From contig JAUCBJ010008530.1 of the NCBI GenBank assembly GCA_032718475.1, forward strand, positions 1 to 40,039: DNA of 40,039 nucleotides, in the 5' to 3' direction. This document shows, one piece after another, positions 11,701-23,200 of the stretch. The notes below the pieces were generated by a model, which searched no databases, was not told where the DNA came from, and saw only the letters and a program-made list of their open reading frames with translations. Position numbers and translations under genes: made by a program. This DNA is from Nemertoderma westbladi (lineage: Eukaryota > Xenacoelomorpha > Nemertodermatida > Nemertodermatidae). The stretch's first letter is position 1. Each line of letters begins with the position of its first letter.

Positions 11701-12333
11701 CTATTCAGTAGGCCCTATAACATAGATTGAGCTATACAGTAGGCCCTATAACATAGATTGAGCTATACAGTAGGCCCTATAACATAGATTGAGCTAAACA
11801 GTAGGCCCTATAACATAGATTGAGCTAAACAGTAGGCCCTATAACATAGATTGAGCTAAACAGTAGGCCCTATAACATAGATTGAGCTATACAGTAGGCC
11901 CTATAACATAGATTGAGCTATACAGTAGGCCCTATAACATAGATTGAGCTATACAGTAGGCCCTATAACATAGATTGAGCTATACAGTAGGCCCTATAAC
12001 ATAGTTTGAGCTATACAGTAGGCCCTATAACATAGATTGAGCTAAACAGTAGGCCCTATAACATAGATTGATCTATACAGTAGGCCCTATAACATAGATT
12101 GAGCTATACAGTAGGCCCTATAACATAGATTGATCTATACAGTAGGCCCTATAACATAGATTGAGCTATACAGTAGGCCCTATAACATAGATTGAGCTAT
12201 ACAGTAGGCCCTATAACATAGATTGAGCTATACAGTAGGCCCTACAGTACAACAACGTCGCTTTAAAATGAACTTTACTTATGACCTTCCTAACAATAAT
12301 AAACTTACCTGCTAGTATTATAACTGACAACAT
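5559..12333 (-). CDS. Two-domain Kazal-type serine protease inhibitor (whole gene, four coding exons)
   Basis: Joining 12333-12309, 6733-6555, 6399-6370 and 5732-5559 on the minus strand gives 135 residues with phases 1, 0 and 0 matching at every junction. Residues 1-16 look like a short signal peptide ([16 protein letters not shown]), so the protein is probably secreted. Kazal domain 1 has Cys at 23, 27, 35, 46, 53 and 74; domain 2 at 81, 90, 98, 109, 112 and 128. Both keep the C-x7-C-x10-C core with GT(D/N)G-x-TYG. By the family rule, the specificity residue P1 is the second after the second Cys: Met29 in domain 1 (chymotrypsin- or subtilisin-type targets) and Arg92 in domain 2 (trypsin-like targets). 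Domain 1 has a long C4-C5 spacing (six residues), so it is non-classical. The target proteases are unknown. The first intron carries the 31-bp satellite. The weakest element is exon 1, which rests on phase, donor quality and signal-peptide character. Confidence 0.78.
5733..6369 (-). other. Kazal intron 3, nothing else seen
   Basis: AT-rich intron of 637 bp between the micro-exon and the last exon. I see no repeat array or embedded gene. Confidence 0.6.
6370..6399 (-). CDS. Kazal gene, 30-nt micro-exon 3 completing domain 1
   Basis: The ten codons read [10 protein letters not shown], supplying the sixth Cys of domain 1 in the usual G-P-C ending. It is flanked by a TTTTTTTCACAG acceptor and a strong GAG|GTAAGT donor, in phase 0 on both sides. 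It is too short for ordinary gene finders. Confidence 0.85.
6555..6733 (-). CDS. Kazal gene, coding exon 2 (most of domain 1)
   Basis: It is preceded by TTTTTCAG and begins with the last two bases of a split codon. It encodes the end of the signal peptide and domain 1 through residue 68, with the [20 protein letters not shown] core. The donor AAG|GTTTAT is weak but is the point where Kazal homology must continue in the next exon. Confidence 0.85.
6734..7684 (-). other. 3' part of Kazal intron 1, unique sequence
   Basis: This is AT-rich sequence between exon 2 and the satellite. A plus-strand frame at 7208-7522 and a minus-strand frame at 6940-7137 were examined; neither has recognisable domains. 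The latter ends at a possible donor in phase 2, which would not fit exon 2. Confidence 0.5.
7685..12245. repeat. Satellite array, 31-bp unit, about 4.56 kb
   Basis: Roughly 140 units share the core GAGCTATACAGTAGGCCC followed by TATAACATAG. Thirteen units carry a 24-bp insertion (CGGAGATGCGACTTCGCG and flanks), giving 55-bp units, for example near 7738, 7886, 9089, 9237, 9385, 9628, 9776, 9924, 11345, 11555 and 11672. Several of these are spaced exactly 148 bp, which equals one long unit plus three short ones and shows a higher-order repeat. Point variants (TAGTTTGAG, CCCAATAAC, dinucleotide AC insertions) are shared by neighbouring groups. The array lies in the first intron of the Kazal gene. 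Confidence 0.97.
12309..12333 (-). CDS. Kazal gene, coding exon 1 (signal peptide start)
   Basis: ATG at 12333-12331 encodes MLSVIILA plus one base, followed by a strong donor GCAG|GTAAGT. The single leftover G joins CC of exon 2 to make Ala, continuing a hydrophobic signal sequence. The same frame is open upstream to a GTG at 12438 but has no earlier ATG, and a TTTATTTCAG acceptor-like site lies near 12441, so a 5' untranslated exon further upstream is possible. Confidence 0.55.
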
Positions 12334-12439
12334 ATTTGTAGTAAACCGCCTAGTACCGTTTTGTAAATAATTAATATTGACAGTATTAGTAACAGTAAAC
12401 GATAAATGTATAACTAATAGGCCTATTGTATATTTCACC

Positions 12440-13489
12440 TCTGAAATAAAGCCAAATGTAAGACATTATCAGATATTTATACAGTTGTTCGAAATAATTT
12501 TAAAATGTAATTATAGAAAGAGAAAATAATTGACAAATAATAAGTCATTAAAAAGAAATCATTGAACTAGAATTAGATACTATGTAGGGCCTTTTAATGA
12601 ACGAGTAAGCTTTCTGTACGTAATTAAATTATTACACAAGATACAACATTGTATACAGCATATAATATGATCCTTAAATAACTACCCTACTCTACTTGTC
12701 ACATGGTAAACGCAATCAGAATTAAGCGGAAGTTAGCCTGTTGAGTTGGGAGAGTTTCTAATTATTGCCAAAATAGTTTCCGCCTACACCACCAATAAAA
12801 AAACACATGGTGCGCAACATTGATCGGACATCATTACAACCTATTCAATGAATATCAAACTTTTATAATAACTGGTTCAGCGAATAATCCTATCTCCTAC
12901 TGTATCAAACAGTATTTATTTTAATGAGTCAGTAGTTAACAGGGTGTACAGTAAATAGTGTGTTCAGTACCTTATTCAGGTGAGGTAGCCATGTTCTTTA
13001 ATCAAACCCATTAGCAGTAGTAGTGGCAATGCTACGTAGACCATGGCACCATCACAACAGTACAAATGTGTATAGAGTGGTATAGCAATGGCGATATCGA
13101 TAGATTAATTATTATCATGTTACAATACTGTAGTTCCTATACACCAAACGACAGTATGTAAATCTATTGCCCAGCATAACATACTGTAGGAGTGCCCCTT
13201 CTCACAGGACTTTAGATCATTAGATCACTTCAGAATAATCTAATAAATTTAGCGGAGTTTAGGTATTTGGATTTATCAATATCTTTGCTGTGCTTTTGGA
13301 ACGATACAACTGCTTTTAGACTCAAACTGTTTAATCCAACGCTATTATCTTTACTTCGAAGTGCCTAGCTACCTATGCGCCCATCTAACACAATCCTAAA
13401 CCCAGTGTCTTGCCACAGTCCCCTCACAGGGTTGTTAATTGTACCAATTTTTCCCAGGTGAGGTATCCATAGTGACTGCGACGAATGCC
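12440..13489. other. Region upstream of the Kazal gene, unassigned
   Basis: AT-rich intergenic DNA with no supported reading frame. It must include the Kazal promoter if exon 1 is correct, but no TATA box or initiator could be picked with confidence. Confidence 0.5.
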
Positions 13490-13985
13490 ACTACTACTAT
13501 TAGGATCGACATGCTGCATTGCAGCTGCATTTGTGCATTATATAGATATTACATATATATTAAGAATGCTGTGCCGGCTTGCGACAAAATTGCGCCGCCA
13601 AAACTCCCTATCACCCCTGACATTTGCTAGATCATCCGCATCTTCAAAGCCAGTGTCCTTTAAGAGGCGTCTCAAGAAAGTCATGGGCTGTCCACCATGC
13701 TTATTAACTCCATGAGGCTGCCAAAGCACAAGATTATGCACTGGCTGGTCCTCACGGCGAAAGCAATGTCCTGCAAAGCGGTGGCGGCTTGGTAAGTGTC
13801 AAGCTTGGGGGAACCAATGAGACACCTCCAATGTTATATAGTGTCTGGTTGGAGATGTGTGCATTGTACTTGACACAGTGAACCCGGCGTAGCGTTCTTG
13901 TGAATGTGCCATCCAGAGATTGGGTGTCCCCAGCAGTTAGAGCCCAGCATGAACTCCCATAGAGGAGTACTGACGGTGTACTTAG
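13490..13985 (-). pseudogene. LINE reverse transcriptase C-terminus and 3' tail
   Basis: On the minus strand the segment reads, with frameshifts, a TLLYGS-like block and TRTLRRVH, then a FAGHCFRR block. It continues as HNLVLWQPHG, GGQPMTFLRRLLKDTGFED and a final D-R-E-F-W-R-R block. This order is the usual C-terminal end of several animal LINE ORF2 proteins. It ends in the family 3' tail and a short TAGTAGT-type run (13490-13505 on the other strand). Frame breaks make it a dead fragment. Confidence 0.75.
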
Positions 13986-14149
13986 TGTACAGTACTTAGT
14001 GTTATTTTAAATCTATTCTAACGTAATCAATACAGATTGGAATACAGTGCAGTACCGGTATTGCAGCTGGAAATACAACTGAATACATATATTTATCAAT
14101 GTTCCTCATCAAAATTTAATTAACTGTAGTGTAAAAAGACGCGCAAGAC

Positions 14150-14345
14150 TCTAAGCTTTCAATTGGCATAAGCCATCCAGGACATTGCTTTCGCCGTGAG
14201 CAACAGCCAGTGCATAATCTTATGCTTTGGCAGCCTCATGGAGTGAATAAGCATGGTGGACTGCCCATGACAGGATTGTTACAAATGCGGGCAGCTGCAA
14301 TGCGACATGTCGATCCTAGTAGTATTAGATATAAGCCACGTGTGA
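14150..14345 (+). pseudogene. Second copy of the same LINE 3' end, internally deleted
   Basis: The plus strand reads GHCFRREQQPVHNLMLWQPHG then GGLPMTG, followed directly by the family tail ATGCGACATGTCGATCC and TAGTAGTA. Compared with 13490-13985 the central part encoding the last 40 or so residues is missing. The two copies are opposed, about 165 bp apart. Confidence 0.72.
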
Positions 14346-14574
14346 AATGATTGAGATTAAATGTGTATTTAAATGCAGAAATGGATCTAAAATCACCCTT
14401 CATAGAATCCAATATAAGAAATTATCAGAGCACTGCGTAATGACGTCAAACAGTCGAATATGTACATAGCAGCCAATCACAGCCGATTTTAAAAATTGGC
14501 CTCCCGCGCTTACTTAAACCCGCCATTTCGACCATTTCATCGTGTTTTTACAAAATTCAGGCCCTCACTGTGTC

Positions 14575-14647
14575 GGGGGGGGGGGGGGGGCTTTGGGGGC
14601 ACTGCCCCCCCCCCCCCCAGACAAGACCCACTGCCCCCCCCCCCCCC
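14575..14647. repeat. Poly-G and two poly-C tracts
   Basis: Sixteen G at 14575-14590 are followed by fourteen C at 14605-14618 and fourteen C at 14634-14647. The G tract can pair with either C tract, or form quadruplex structure. The plus-strand frame through it is a homopolymer artefact. Confidence 0.9.
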
Positions 14648-15489
14648 AGTCTGCCAGTCATGTCTTGTTCTTTTCTCTTGTTCACAATTAATTAATAATA
14701 ATATATTTGGTAATCAATATTATTGGATTCACATACTACTTCTGCCCACTGACCTGACCTGATTCCCCACCATTCCATTTGGTCCAATTATAATGGCACT
14801 GGCACTACCAGAGCCTGTGCCGAATTACATTGTATGGTGTAGTGTTATGTCAGTATGTATTTTGTTCTATTTTGCTACTCACAGGACTCCAGGAAAGCTT
14901 GTTGGCAGACCGCATCTCTTTATAGATTATGATAGTGATTGACATGATTGAATTACACTTTACTCTAGGTCTATCAGATTGCAGCTCATATAATTACTAA
15001 ACATACACGGAAGCTCCAGGTTCTCTCATTGGCTAGCAGGGCAGGGCAGGGGTTGTTCGCTGTTGACCTATTGTCTGCTGGTTTGGGAGCCAGCTTGCAG
15101 CTAATAGTAATAGGCTAGGCGCTGATATACATAATGCTTGCGCTGGTATACAGATCTAAAATTCTGTTTTTTGTAATTTTACCCTTAACTTTTGGACATA
15201 TTCTACAAATTTTAAACTCGACAAAGATATTGATTGGCATGTCAAAATCGTAACGACAACAACTATTTGCCAAAATTGCCCCACCTCCTAACAGTCAGTT
15301 TGCCAAGGCTCCGCCAACTTTGTGGCTCGCCCCACACCCCTTTAAACAATATTGGTTATACTTTATTTATATACTAAATTAACTCCCACTTTGCTGTATG
15401 CCCCCCAATCCCAGTTATGGGTTTGCCCCCCCCCCCCCCCCAGATTTGGCCTCCGACCCCCCAGATAAAATGGTTACCATACCAGGCGC
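14648..15489. other. Unassigned intergenic stretch with one poly-C tract
   Basis: No convincing gene is present. Sixteen C lie at 15426-15441 within a purine-poor block (15270-15470) that resembles the poly-C block near 14600 in composition. Confidence 0.5.
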
Positions 15490-16727
15490 CACTCGATTCA
15501 GGGTATCTGCTTATAAAAACTATAGTTCGGCCACTTGTAGAATATTGTAAGCCTGTCTGGTCTCTACACCACATACAAAACGTAACATAGACACGATTGT
15601 GGATGTTCAACGTTATTTTACTCGTTGTCCATTTATGCGTTGTAAGTTACCCTACTCACTCATGCTATATGGACCGCCTCGAACAGCTTTCCCTACAACC
15701 TTTAGAAGTGCGTCGAATAATATTTGACCTAAAAATGGTTTACAAAATCACACACGGTTTAGTCGATCTTGACTTAGATAATTTTTTCTCTCGAGCTCCC
15801 AGAGCTGGTCTTCGTGGCAACAGTAGGAAACTTTACGTACCTACTGTAGGTGTTGCTTAGATATCAGTAAACAGTAAACATTCTTGTCATCTCGTGCAGT
15901 CAAATTATGGAAGGATCTCCCTTATCGCCTTCTTCTGTAGGGGGCCGTCCAAGTATGACGTCTGCACTTTTCTCCAAAATGTTGACCCCCTCCCTCCCCT
16001 AAATCAGATGTCATCAGATAGGCGTTGACACCCCCCCTCCCCTAAATCAGATTAAAAAAAAATGTTCGCGTGCTAATCACTGAAACATGGTGACTGGTAA
16101 CTGAAACAGAAGGTTGTGCTACGGGCCTTCTGGGGCTTCGAACAATTAAAATAGGCAAGCTAATTACTCTTCTGCTATATCTCTTCTAGCACCTATAAAT
16201 GAACATGCTGACGTCAGATTTTGGCTGACCCCCCTCCCCTCCCCTCATCAGCACGTCATCAGATTTTCCCAACCCCCCTCCCCACCCGAAAGTGCTGACG
16301 TCATACTTGGACGGCCCCTAGTTGATTATTGTAACCTGAATATATTTTCACGCAATAAGTTGCTGGCGATCGACTTTTTGAAGCACTGTAATTTTACACG
16401 CTCCCCTGGTGCCTGGCAATCCATTATTTTTAGCACAACAGTGACAAACATATTTTTATTTTTGTCCTTTTATTTAGTTTTTCTACTCCTTTTCCTTTTT
16501 TAAGTATAAACCGTGTACCATGTGTTTTTATTAGTAATAGTAATATTATCGCAATTTGTAAAGTGTTCTTTACTGTATGTTCTCTTATCGTATTCAAACT
16601 CCCGTAAAGTGCCTTGAGCCTGGACAGTTTCTCTCCCTCGACCTTTTGTGTATTCTTTGTTCTGTATGTATGTTTTATGTATTTTTACTTATTTTAAAAT
16701 CGAGTTTTAAATAAATAAATAAATAAA
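15490..16727 (+). pseudogene. LINE (CR1/Jockey-like) 3' end, split by a MITE
   Basis: Frames read TIVRPLVEYCKPVW, then a YMDRLEQLSLQPLEVRRI block, DLKMVYKITHG and, after the insertion at 15940-16318, NLNIFSRNKLLAIDFLKH. That order (V-R-P-L-E-Y, R-L-L-LE-RR, then a short C-terminal F-R-LDFLK block) is the end of CR1/Jockey-type reverse transcriptase ORFs. The element terminates in a 3' untranslated region and an AAATAAATAAATA tail at about 16707-16727. Frameshifts and the insertion make it inactive. Confidence 0.72.
15940..16318. mobile_element. 379-bp MITE with 22-bp terminal inverted repeats
   Basis: The left end GGGGGCCGTCCAAGTATGAC is matched by the right end GTCATACTTGGACGGCCCC in inverted form, with one G difference in the terminal run. 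TA flanks both sides (15938-15939 and 16319-16320), consistent with a TA target duplication. The interior is pyrimidine-rich CCCTCCCCT blocks and encodes nothing, so it is a non-autonomous DNA transposon. It sits inside the LINE coding remnant, so it is younger. Confidence 0.82.
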
Positions 16728-17026
16728 CCCCTTAGGGCGCTTAGGCTATTCAATTGTTTCTAGCTCAACAATTTTTTCGTGCACCAACCCTATTAGGCAT
16801 ACCGCTTCAGTGTAGCTAGAGTCAGATAAGGTAGCACTTACACAGTGTAGTTGTACTGTAGTAACGCTGACCGTTCAGCCGTTACAGGGACCGGTACTGC
16901 AGTACGAGTACTGCATACTGTAGTCGTAGCCTACCATCAGACCGTGCTCAAATCAGCAAATCAAATCAATAATTCCAAAGTCTAAAAGTTCAATTAAAAT
17001 AAGTCGTAAAGAAAGCAGTAAAGTCA
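16728..17026 (+). promoter_or_regulatory. PRC1 upstream region, promoter not resolved
   Basis: This is the 300 bp between the LINE tail and the PRC1 start codon. It should contain the 5' untranslated region and core promoter. I see no TATA box at a convincing spacing. The start context GTCAATGG is acceptable for animal translation. Confidence 0.35.
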
Positions 17027-17251
17027 ATGGAGCCTGTGAAAGAACTATATGAATCACTAAAACCAGTGTTCGAGAATGCCGCACCCAAACTGTTCGAGGT
17101 TTGGGAAGAGCTGGGAGTCCATGGTGAAGACCTTTCGGACCGACTGACCACAGTCTGTGACCACGTTACGGCTCTTCTCACCCAGATGGTGAAGGAAGAA
17201 ACTGACCTTAAAACACGGATACTCGACTCTATCGAATCGTGTGGCAACCAG
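17027..17251 (+). CDS. PRC1: PRC1 coding exon 1
   Basis: It encodes residues 1-75, the helical N-terminal dimerisation region, starting MEPVKELYESLKPVFE. It ends at CAG|GTTATT in phase 0. The reading frame runs on past the donor for 22 codons of intron, which is not protein. Confidence 0.88.
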
Positions 17252-20200
17252 GTTATTACAGTATTATTATTATTAGTACACGAACACATCATTCCTCATA
17301 GGCCTATATTTTATTGAGGTGAGGCTGTGAGGTATCACGTATCAGGCAATCAGGGTATATTTGAGTTTTAGAGTTTTATTGTAGTGGTGTTTTATCCACC
17401 ATAAACGTACGTTATTAAACAGTAATGAACAATGAACCATTTGGGTTATTACAGTACAGCAGTACCGGTACCGGTATAGTACTTCATACTTGTTATTGTT
17501 AGTTTATTTTTTATGCCTTATTGCTGTATTGTCTTGTATTTACCGGTCTGCCGACTGCCGGTAGTATTGCATTATTTGCATTTGTGTTTAGTCCTTCCTA
17601 TTGGCAATGGCACTCATGAGTCATGGCATGGCATGTGTACCGGTATATTTTATATTTTTTTATTCTAATAACTTAGGCCTAGAGTTTTCAATATTGAGGG
17701 AGAAAATCACTATGGTTACACGTACTGGCGTAGGCCTAACACTAATACAGCACCGATAATACGTAGGCCTAATAGGTACATAAGATTATATATTGAGGTA
17801 GAACACAATGCACAATGCTATTTTAGCTCGTTTGCTTCACCTCAATAAACTATCTTGCACTCCAATTGGCGAATTAATGTTAAAAATGTTAAATTATCAA
17901 TTTAGGGAAAGGAGCAGGTTACAGTGGCACGTTATTTTAACCAAAACAATAAACTAAACACAATAGAACAGGTTACAGTTTTATTTTTGAGAGTAATCAG
18001 CTGTTATTTGCATCGAATTTCCCCTGATGAGGGATTAATTTTTATTGCGTCCAGTTTCCCTCCTATCTGACTGTCATATTTTCCGTATATCTACTCCTCC
18101 TGTATGTATTTAATTTCTTTCACCATTCATATTCCTACTCTATCAGAATATCCGGGGATAGCGATGCTCCTGCGTTACTTTGCTACGTTTCCTGTTTCGA
18201 ATGCTACAACTGAGCGAACATTTTCGAAACTTAAGCTTTTGAAATCTTACTTGCGTGCCACAATGACACAACCCCGACTAACTGGTCTGACTTTACTGTC
18301 ACATAGATATTAAACTCACACCAGATGAGATAATTAATGAATAAGCTGGTCGCCAAGCCCCTCGATTATTGATAATTTAATAATTAAAATTCGCTGTAAT
18401 TGTTTAATTGTTAACTATTACTCTTTGAAAATAACTAATTGGATTAAACAATAATAAAAAAATATTGCCACAAAAATTGGTAACATAAAAATTAAATACC
18501 GGTAGGGAGCTGGATCCGCGCTTGCGTACAAACGTATTCAATTCATATGAACTGAACTATGGAATTCGAATTCCCACTTGAACGAACACTCATTCTTCAA
18601 CTTGTCGGATTATGCAACAAAACTTCAGATACAGTACTCTTTTGCTCTTACAGTATCACTTATCGAGGTCCCTTCCCCAAGAACATAAAGTCAGTACAAA
18701 CTGCAAAGTAACTGTAATTTGCTAATGATCTCTATCAATCTGTACTGCAAATGAGAGTGCAGTATTTAGAATGATGGAATGGAATTGGCTGTGATTGGCT
18801 GGTTTGTACATCAACCATCTAGACTGATAAACAAGAAATTGAGGGAGTGCAATAATGCAAGAAGCAAGATGAGCTAAAATCGCATTCTGCTATATTCCTC
18901 AATATCTAATCGTATGTGTAATAGGTAATATGTAATAGATGACACAAGGAGACAAGATACAATAAATCTAATAGATAGAACCTATCTACTGATAGAAACC
19001 AGAATATCGTAAAAAGTGAATCTAAAAATAGTGAAGCTAAAAATGTGTGTTTATTATCATAACAGGTACAAATCTGGACATTTGTAGTCCGTCACGGATT
19101 GTAGTCCGTCACAATAAGTAACTGTAGTTTGTTTGTCCGTTGTTTTTATAATTTTTTTTTATCGAGTGTTATTGTTTACATAATTATAACTTATTTACCA
19201 ACGCGCCCTTATTGTCATTATCTGTTTACTTTGTGCCTTTTTTTTATTATGTGTATTTAGTTTTGTTTTACAGCCGCCAGTGTTGTTTGTAACCCTGTTG
19301 TTTTCTCCTCGGAACTCGACCATATGTTACTGGTATCGAGTGATAATAATAATAATAATAATTAAATTTACAGGTGAACCAGTTAACCAGTGAACTCGGA
19401 GTGGACCCGTTTCAGCCAGAGGAACACATCCCACTGATAGCTCTAGAGGATTCATTACGCAATATGTGTAACTCATTGATCCAAGAACGGCATCGACGAC
19501 TAAAGATGCTGAAATCCTTGAAGGAAGAAGAGCAGAAGTTGTGCGACCGACTGTGCGAAACGCCGTTGTATCTGCCGACAGGAGTGACCCCCAGCGAAGA
19601 ACAGCTCAAAGAAGTACAAGAGAACGTAGGGAAACTCGAGAAAGTTGTGACGAAACGCCGCGCGGAGTTCCGCAGCTTACAGCAGGAGATTCTCGAGTTG
19701 TTCTCCGTGTTGGATTACGAGGTGACCACGAGTTTGGAGCACGATGTGTGGGAGTGCGATATCTTTAACTGCTCCTTGTCGTCGGATTATTTGCGACGAG
19801 TTGGAGACCTGCGGAACGAGTTGGAAACGAAACAACGGGAGTTCGAGGAGATTGCGGAAGGACTTAGGGAGAAAATAAACCGGTTGTGGGACCGACTGGA
19901 AGTGGACGATGGGTTCCGGGCCCAGTTTAATAAAGCAAATAGAGGTGAATTAAAAGTTCAACGTGTGTAATACTGTAATAGTACCGGTATGGTACCTACC
20001 GGTAGCGGTAGTGTGGTACCGGTAGTGTGGTGTACCGGTAGTGTGGTACCGGTACAGGTAGTATGGTACCGGTAGTGTGGTACCGGTACATGTAGTATGG
20101 TACCGGTAGTGTGGTACCGGTACAGGTAGTATGGTACCGGTAGTATGGTACCGGTACCGGTAGTATGGTACCGGTAGTATGGTACCGTTAGTGTGGTACC

Positions 20201-23200
20201 GGTAGTATGGTAGCTGTAGTATGGTACCGGTAGTGTGGTACCGGTAGTATGGTACCGGTAGTATGGTACCGGTAGTATGGTACCGTTAGTGTGGTACCGG
20301 TAGTATGGTAGCTGTAGTATGGTACCGGTAGTGTGGTACCGGTACCGGTAGTATGGTACCGGTAGTATGGTACCGGTAGTATGGTACCGGTAGTATGGTA
20401 CCGGCAGTGTGGTACCGGTAGTGTGGTACCGGTACAGGTAGTATGGTACCGGTAGTGTGGTACCGGTAGTATGGTACCGGTAGTATGGTACCGGTAGTGT
20501 GGTACCGGTAGTATGGTACCGGTAGTATGGTAGCTGTAGTATGGTACCGGTAGTGTGGTACCGGTAGTGTGGTACCGGTACAGGTAGTATGGTACCGGTA
20601 GTATGGTACCGGCAGTGTGGTACCGGTAGTGTGGTACCGGTACAGGTAGTATGGTACCGGTAGTGTGGTACCGGTAGTATGGTACCGGTAGTATGGTACC
20701 GGTAGTGTGGTACCGGTAGTATGGTACCGGTAGTATGGTAGCTGTAGTATGGTACCGGTAGTGTGGTACCGGTAGTGTGGTACCGGTACAGGTAGTATGG
20801 TACCGGTAGTATGGTACCGGTACCGGTAGTATGGTACCGGTAGTATGGTACCGGTAGTGTGGTACCGGTAGTATGGTAGCTGTAGTATGGTACCGGTACC
20901 GGTAGTATGGTACCGGTAGTATGGTACCGGTAGTGTGGTACCGGTAGTATGGTAGCTGGTAGTATGGTACCGGTAGTGTGGTACCGGTAGTGTGGTACCG
21001 GTACAGGTCGTATGGTACCGGTAGTGTGGTACCGGTAGTATGGTACCGGTAGTGTGGTACCGGTAGTATGGTACCGGTAGTATGGTCCCGGTAGTATGGT
21101 ACCGGTAGTGTGGTACCGGTAGTGTGGTACCGGTACAGGTAGTATGGTACCGGTAGTGTGGTACCGGTAGTGTGGTACCGGTAGTATGGTACCGGTAGTG
21201 TGGTACCGGTACAGGTAGTATGGTACCGGTAGTATGGTACCGGTAGTGTGGTACCGGTAGTATGGTACCGGTAGTATGGTACCGGTAGTGTGGTACCGGT
21301 AGTATGGTACCGGTACCGGTAGTATGGTACCGGTACCGGTAGTATGGTACCGGTAGTATGGTACCGGTAGTGTGGTACCGTTACAGGTAGTATCGTACCG
21401 GTAGTGTGGTACCGGTACAGGTAGTATGGTACCGGTAGTGTGGTACCGGTACAGGTAGTATGGTACCGGTAGTGTGGTACCGGTAGTGTGGTACCGGTAG
21501 TATGGTACCGGTAGTGTGGTACCGGTAGTATGGTACCGGTAGTGTGGTACCGGTAGTATGGTACCGGTAGTGTGGTACCGGTAGTGTGGTACCGGTAGTG
21601 TGGTACCGGTACAGGTAGTATGGTACCGGTAGTATGGTACCGGTAGTGTGGTACCGGTAGTATGGTACCGGTACCGGTAGTATGGTACCGGTAGTATGGT
21701 ACCGGTAGTGTGATACCGGTAGTGTGGTACCGTTACAGGTAGTATGGTACCGGTAGTGTGGTACCGGTAGTATGGTACCGGTAGTGTGGTACCGGTAGTA
21801 TGGTACCGGTACCGGTAGTATGGTACCGGTAGTGTGGTACCGGTAGTGTGGTACCGGTACAGGTAGTATGGTACCGGTAGTATGGTACCGGTAGTGTGGT
21901 ACCGGTAGTATGGTACCGGTACCGGTAGTATGGTACCGGTAGTATGGTACCGGTAGTATGGTACCGGTAGTATGGTACCGGTAGTATGGTACCGGTAGTA
22001 TGGTACCGGTAGTATTTGTACCGGTAGTGTGGTACCGGTAGCGGTAGTAAGGTACCGGTAGTGTGGTACCGGTACAGGTAGTATGGTACCGGTAGTGTGG
22101 TACCGGTACAGGTAGTATGGTACCGCGGTAGTGTGGTACCGGTACCGGTAGTATGGTACCGGTAGTGTGGTACCGGTACAGGTAGTATGGTACCGGTATC
22201 GGTAGTATGGTACCGGCAGTATGGTACCTGTACCGGTAGTATGGTACCTGTACCGGTAAGTATGGTACCGGTACAGCTAGTATGGTACCGGTAGTGAGGT
22301 ACCGGTACAGGTAGTATGGTACCGGTAGTGTGGTACCGGTAGTGTGGTACCGGTAGTGTGGTACCGGTACAGGTAGTATAGTACCGGTAGTATTGTACCA
22401 GTAGTGTGGTACCGGTACAGGTAGTATAGTACCGGTAGTATGGTACAGGTAGTATGGTACCGGTCCCGGTAGTGTGGTACCGGTACAGGTAGTATGGTAT
22501 CGGTACAGGTAGTGCGATACCGGTACAGGTAGTATGGTACCGGTAGTGTGGTACCGGTACAGGTAGTATGGTACCGGTAGTGTGGTACCGGTACAGGTAG
22601 TATGGTACCGGTACCGGTAGTGTGGTACCGGTACAGGTAGTGTGGTACCGGTAGTGTGGTACCGGTAGTGTGGTACCGGTACAGGTAGTATAGTACCGGT
22701 AGTATTGTACCAGTAGTGTGGTACCGGTACAGGTAGTATAGTACCGGTAGTATGGTACAGGTAGTATGGTACCGGTCCCGGTAGTGTGGTACCGGTACAG
22801 GTAGTATGGTATCGGTACAGGTAGTGCGATACCGGTACAGGTAGTATGGTACCGCGGTAGTGTGGTACCGGTACCGGTAGTATGGTACCGGTAGTGTGGT
22901 ACCGGTACAGGTAGTATGGTACCGGTATCGGTAGTATGGTACCGGCAGTATGGTACCTGTACCGGTAGTATGGTACCTGTACCGGTAAGTATGGTACCGG
23001 TACAGCTAGTATGGTACCGGTAGTGTGGTACCGGTACAGGTAGTATGGTACCGGTAGTGTGGTACCGGTAGTGTGGTACCGGTAGTGTGGTACCGGTACA
23101 GGTAGTATAGTACCGGTAGTATTGTACCAGTAGTGTGGTACCGGTACAGGTAGTATAGTACCGGTAGTATGGTACAGGTAGTATGGTACCGGTCCCGGTA

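Noticed and set aside
7685-12245. CRISPR array
   Set aside because: Units are head-to-tail with no unique spacers of constant length, in a eukaryotic intron, and no cas genes.
12211-12438. Longer Kazal exon 1 starting at 12438
   Set aside because: The codon there is GTG, not ATG; the first true ATG in that frame is at 12333.
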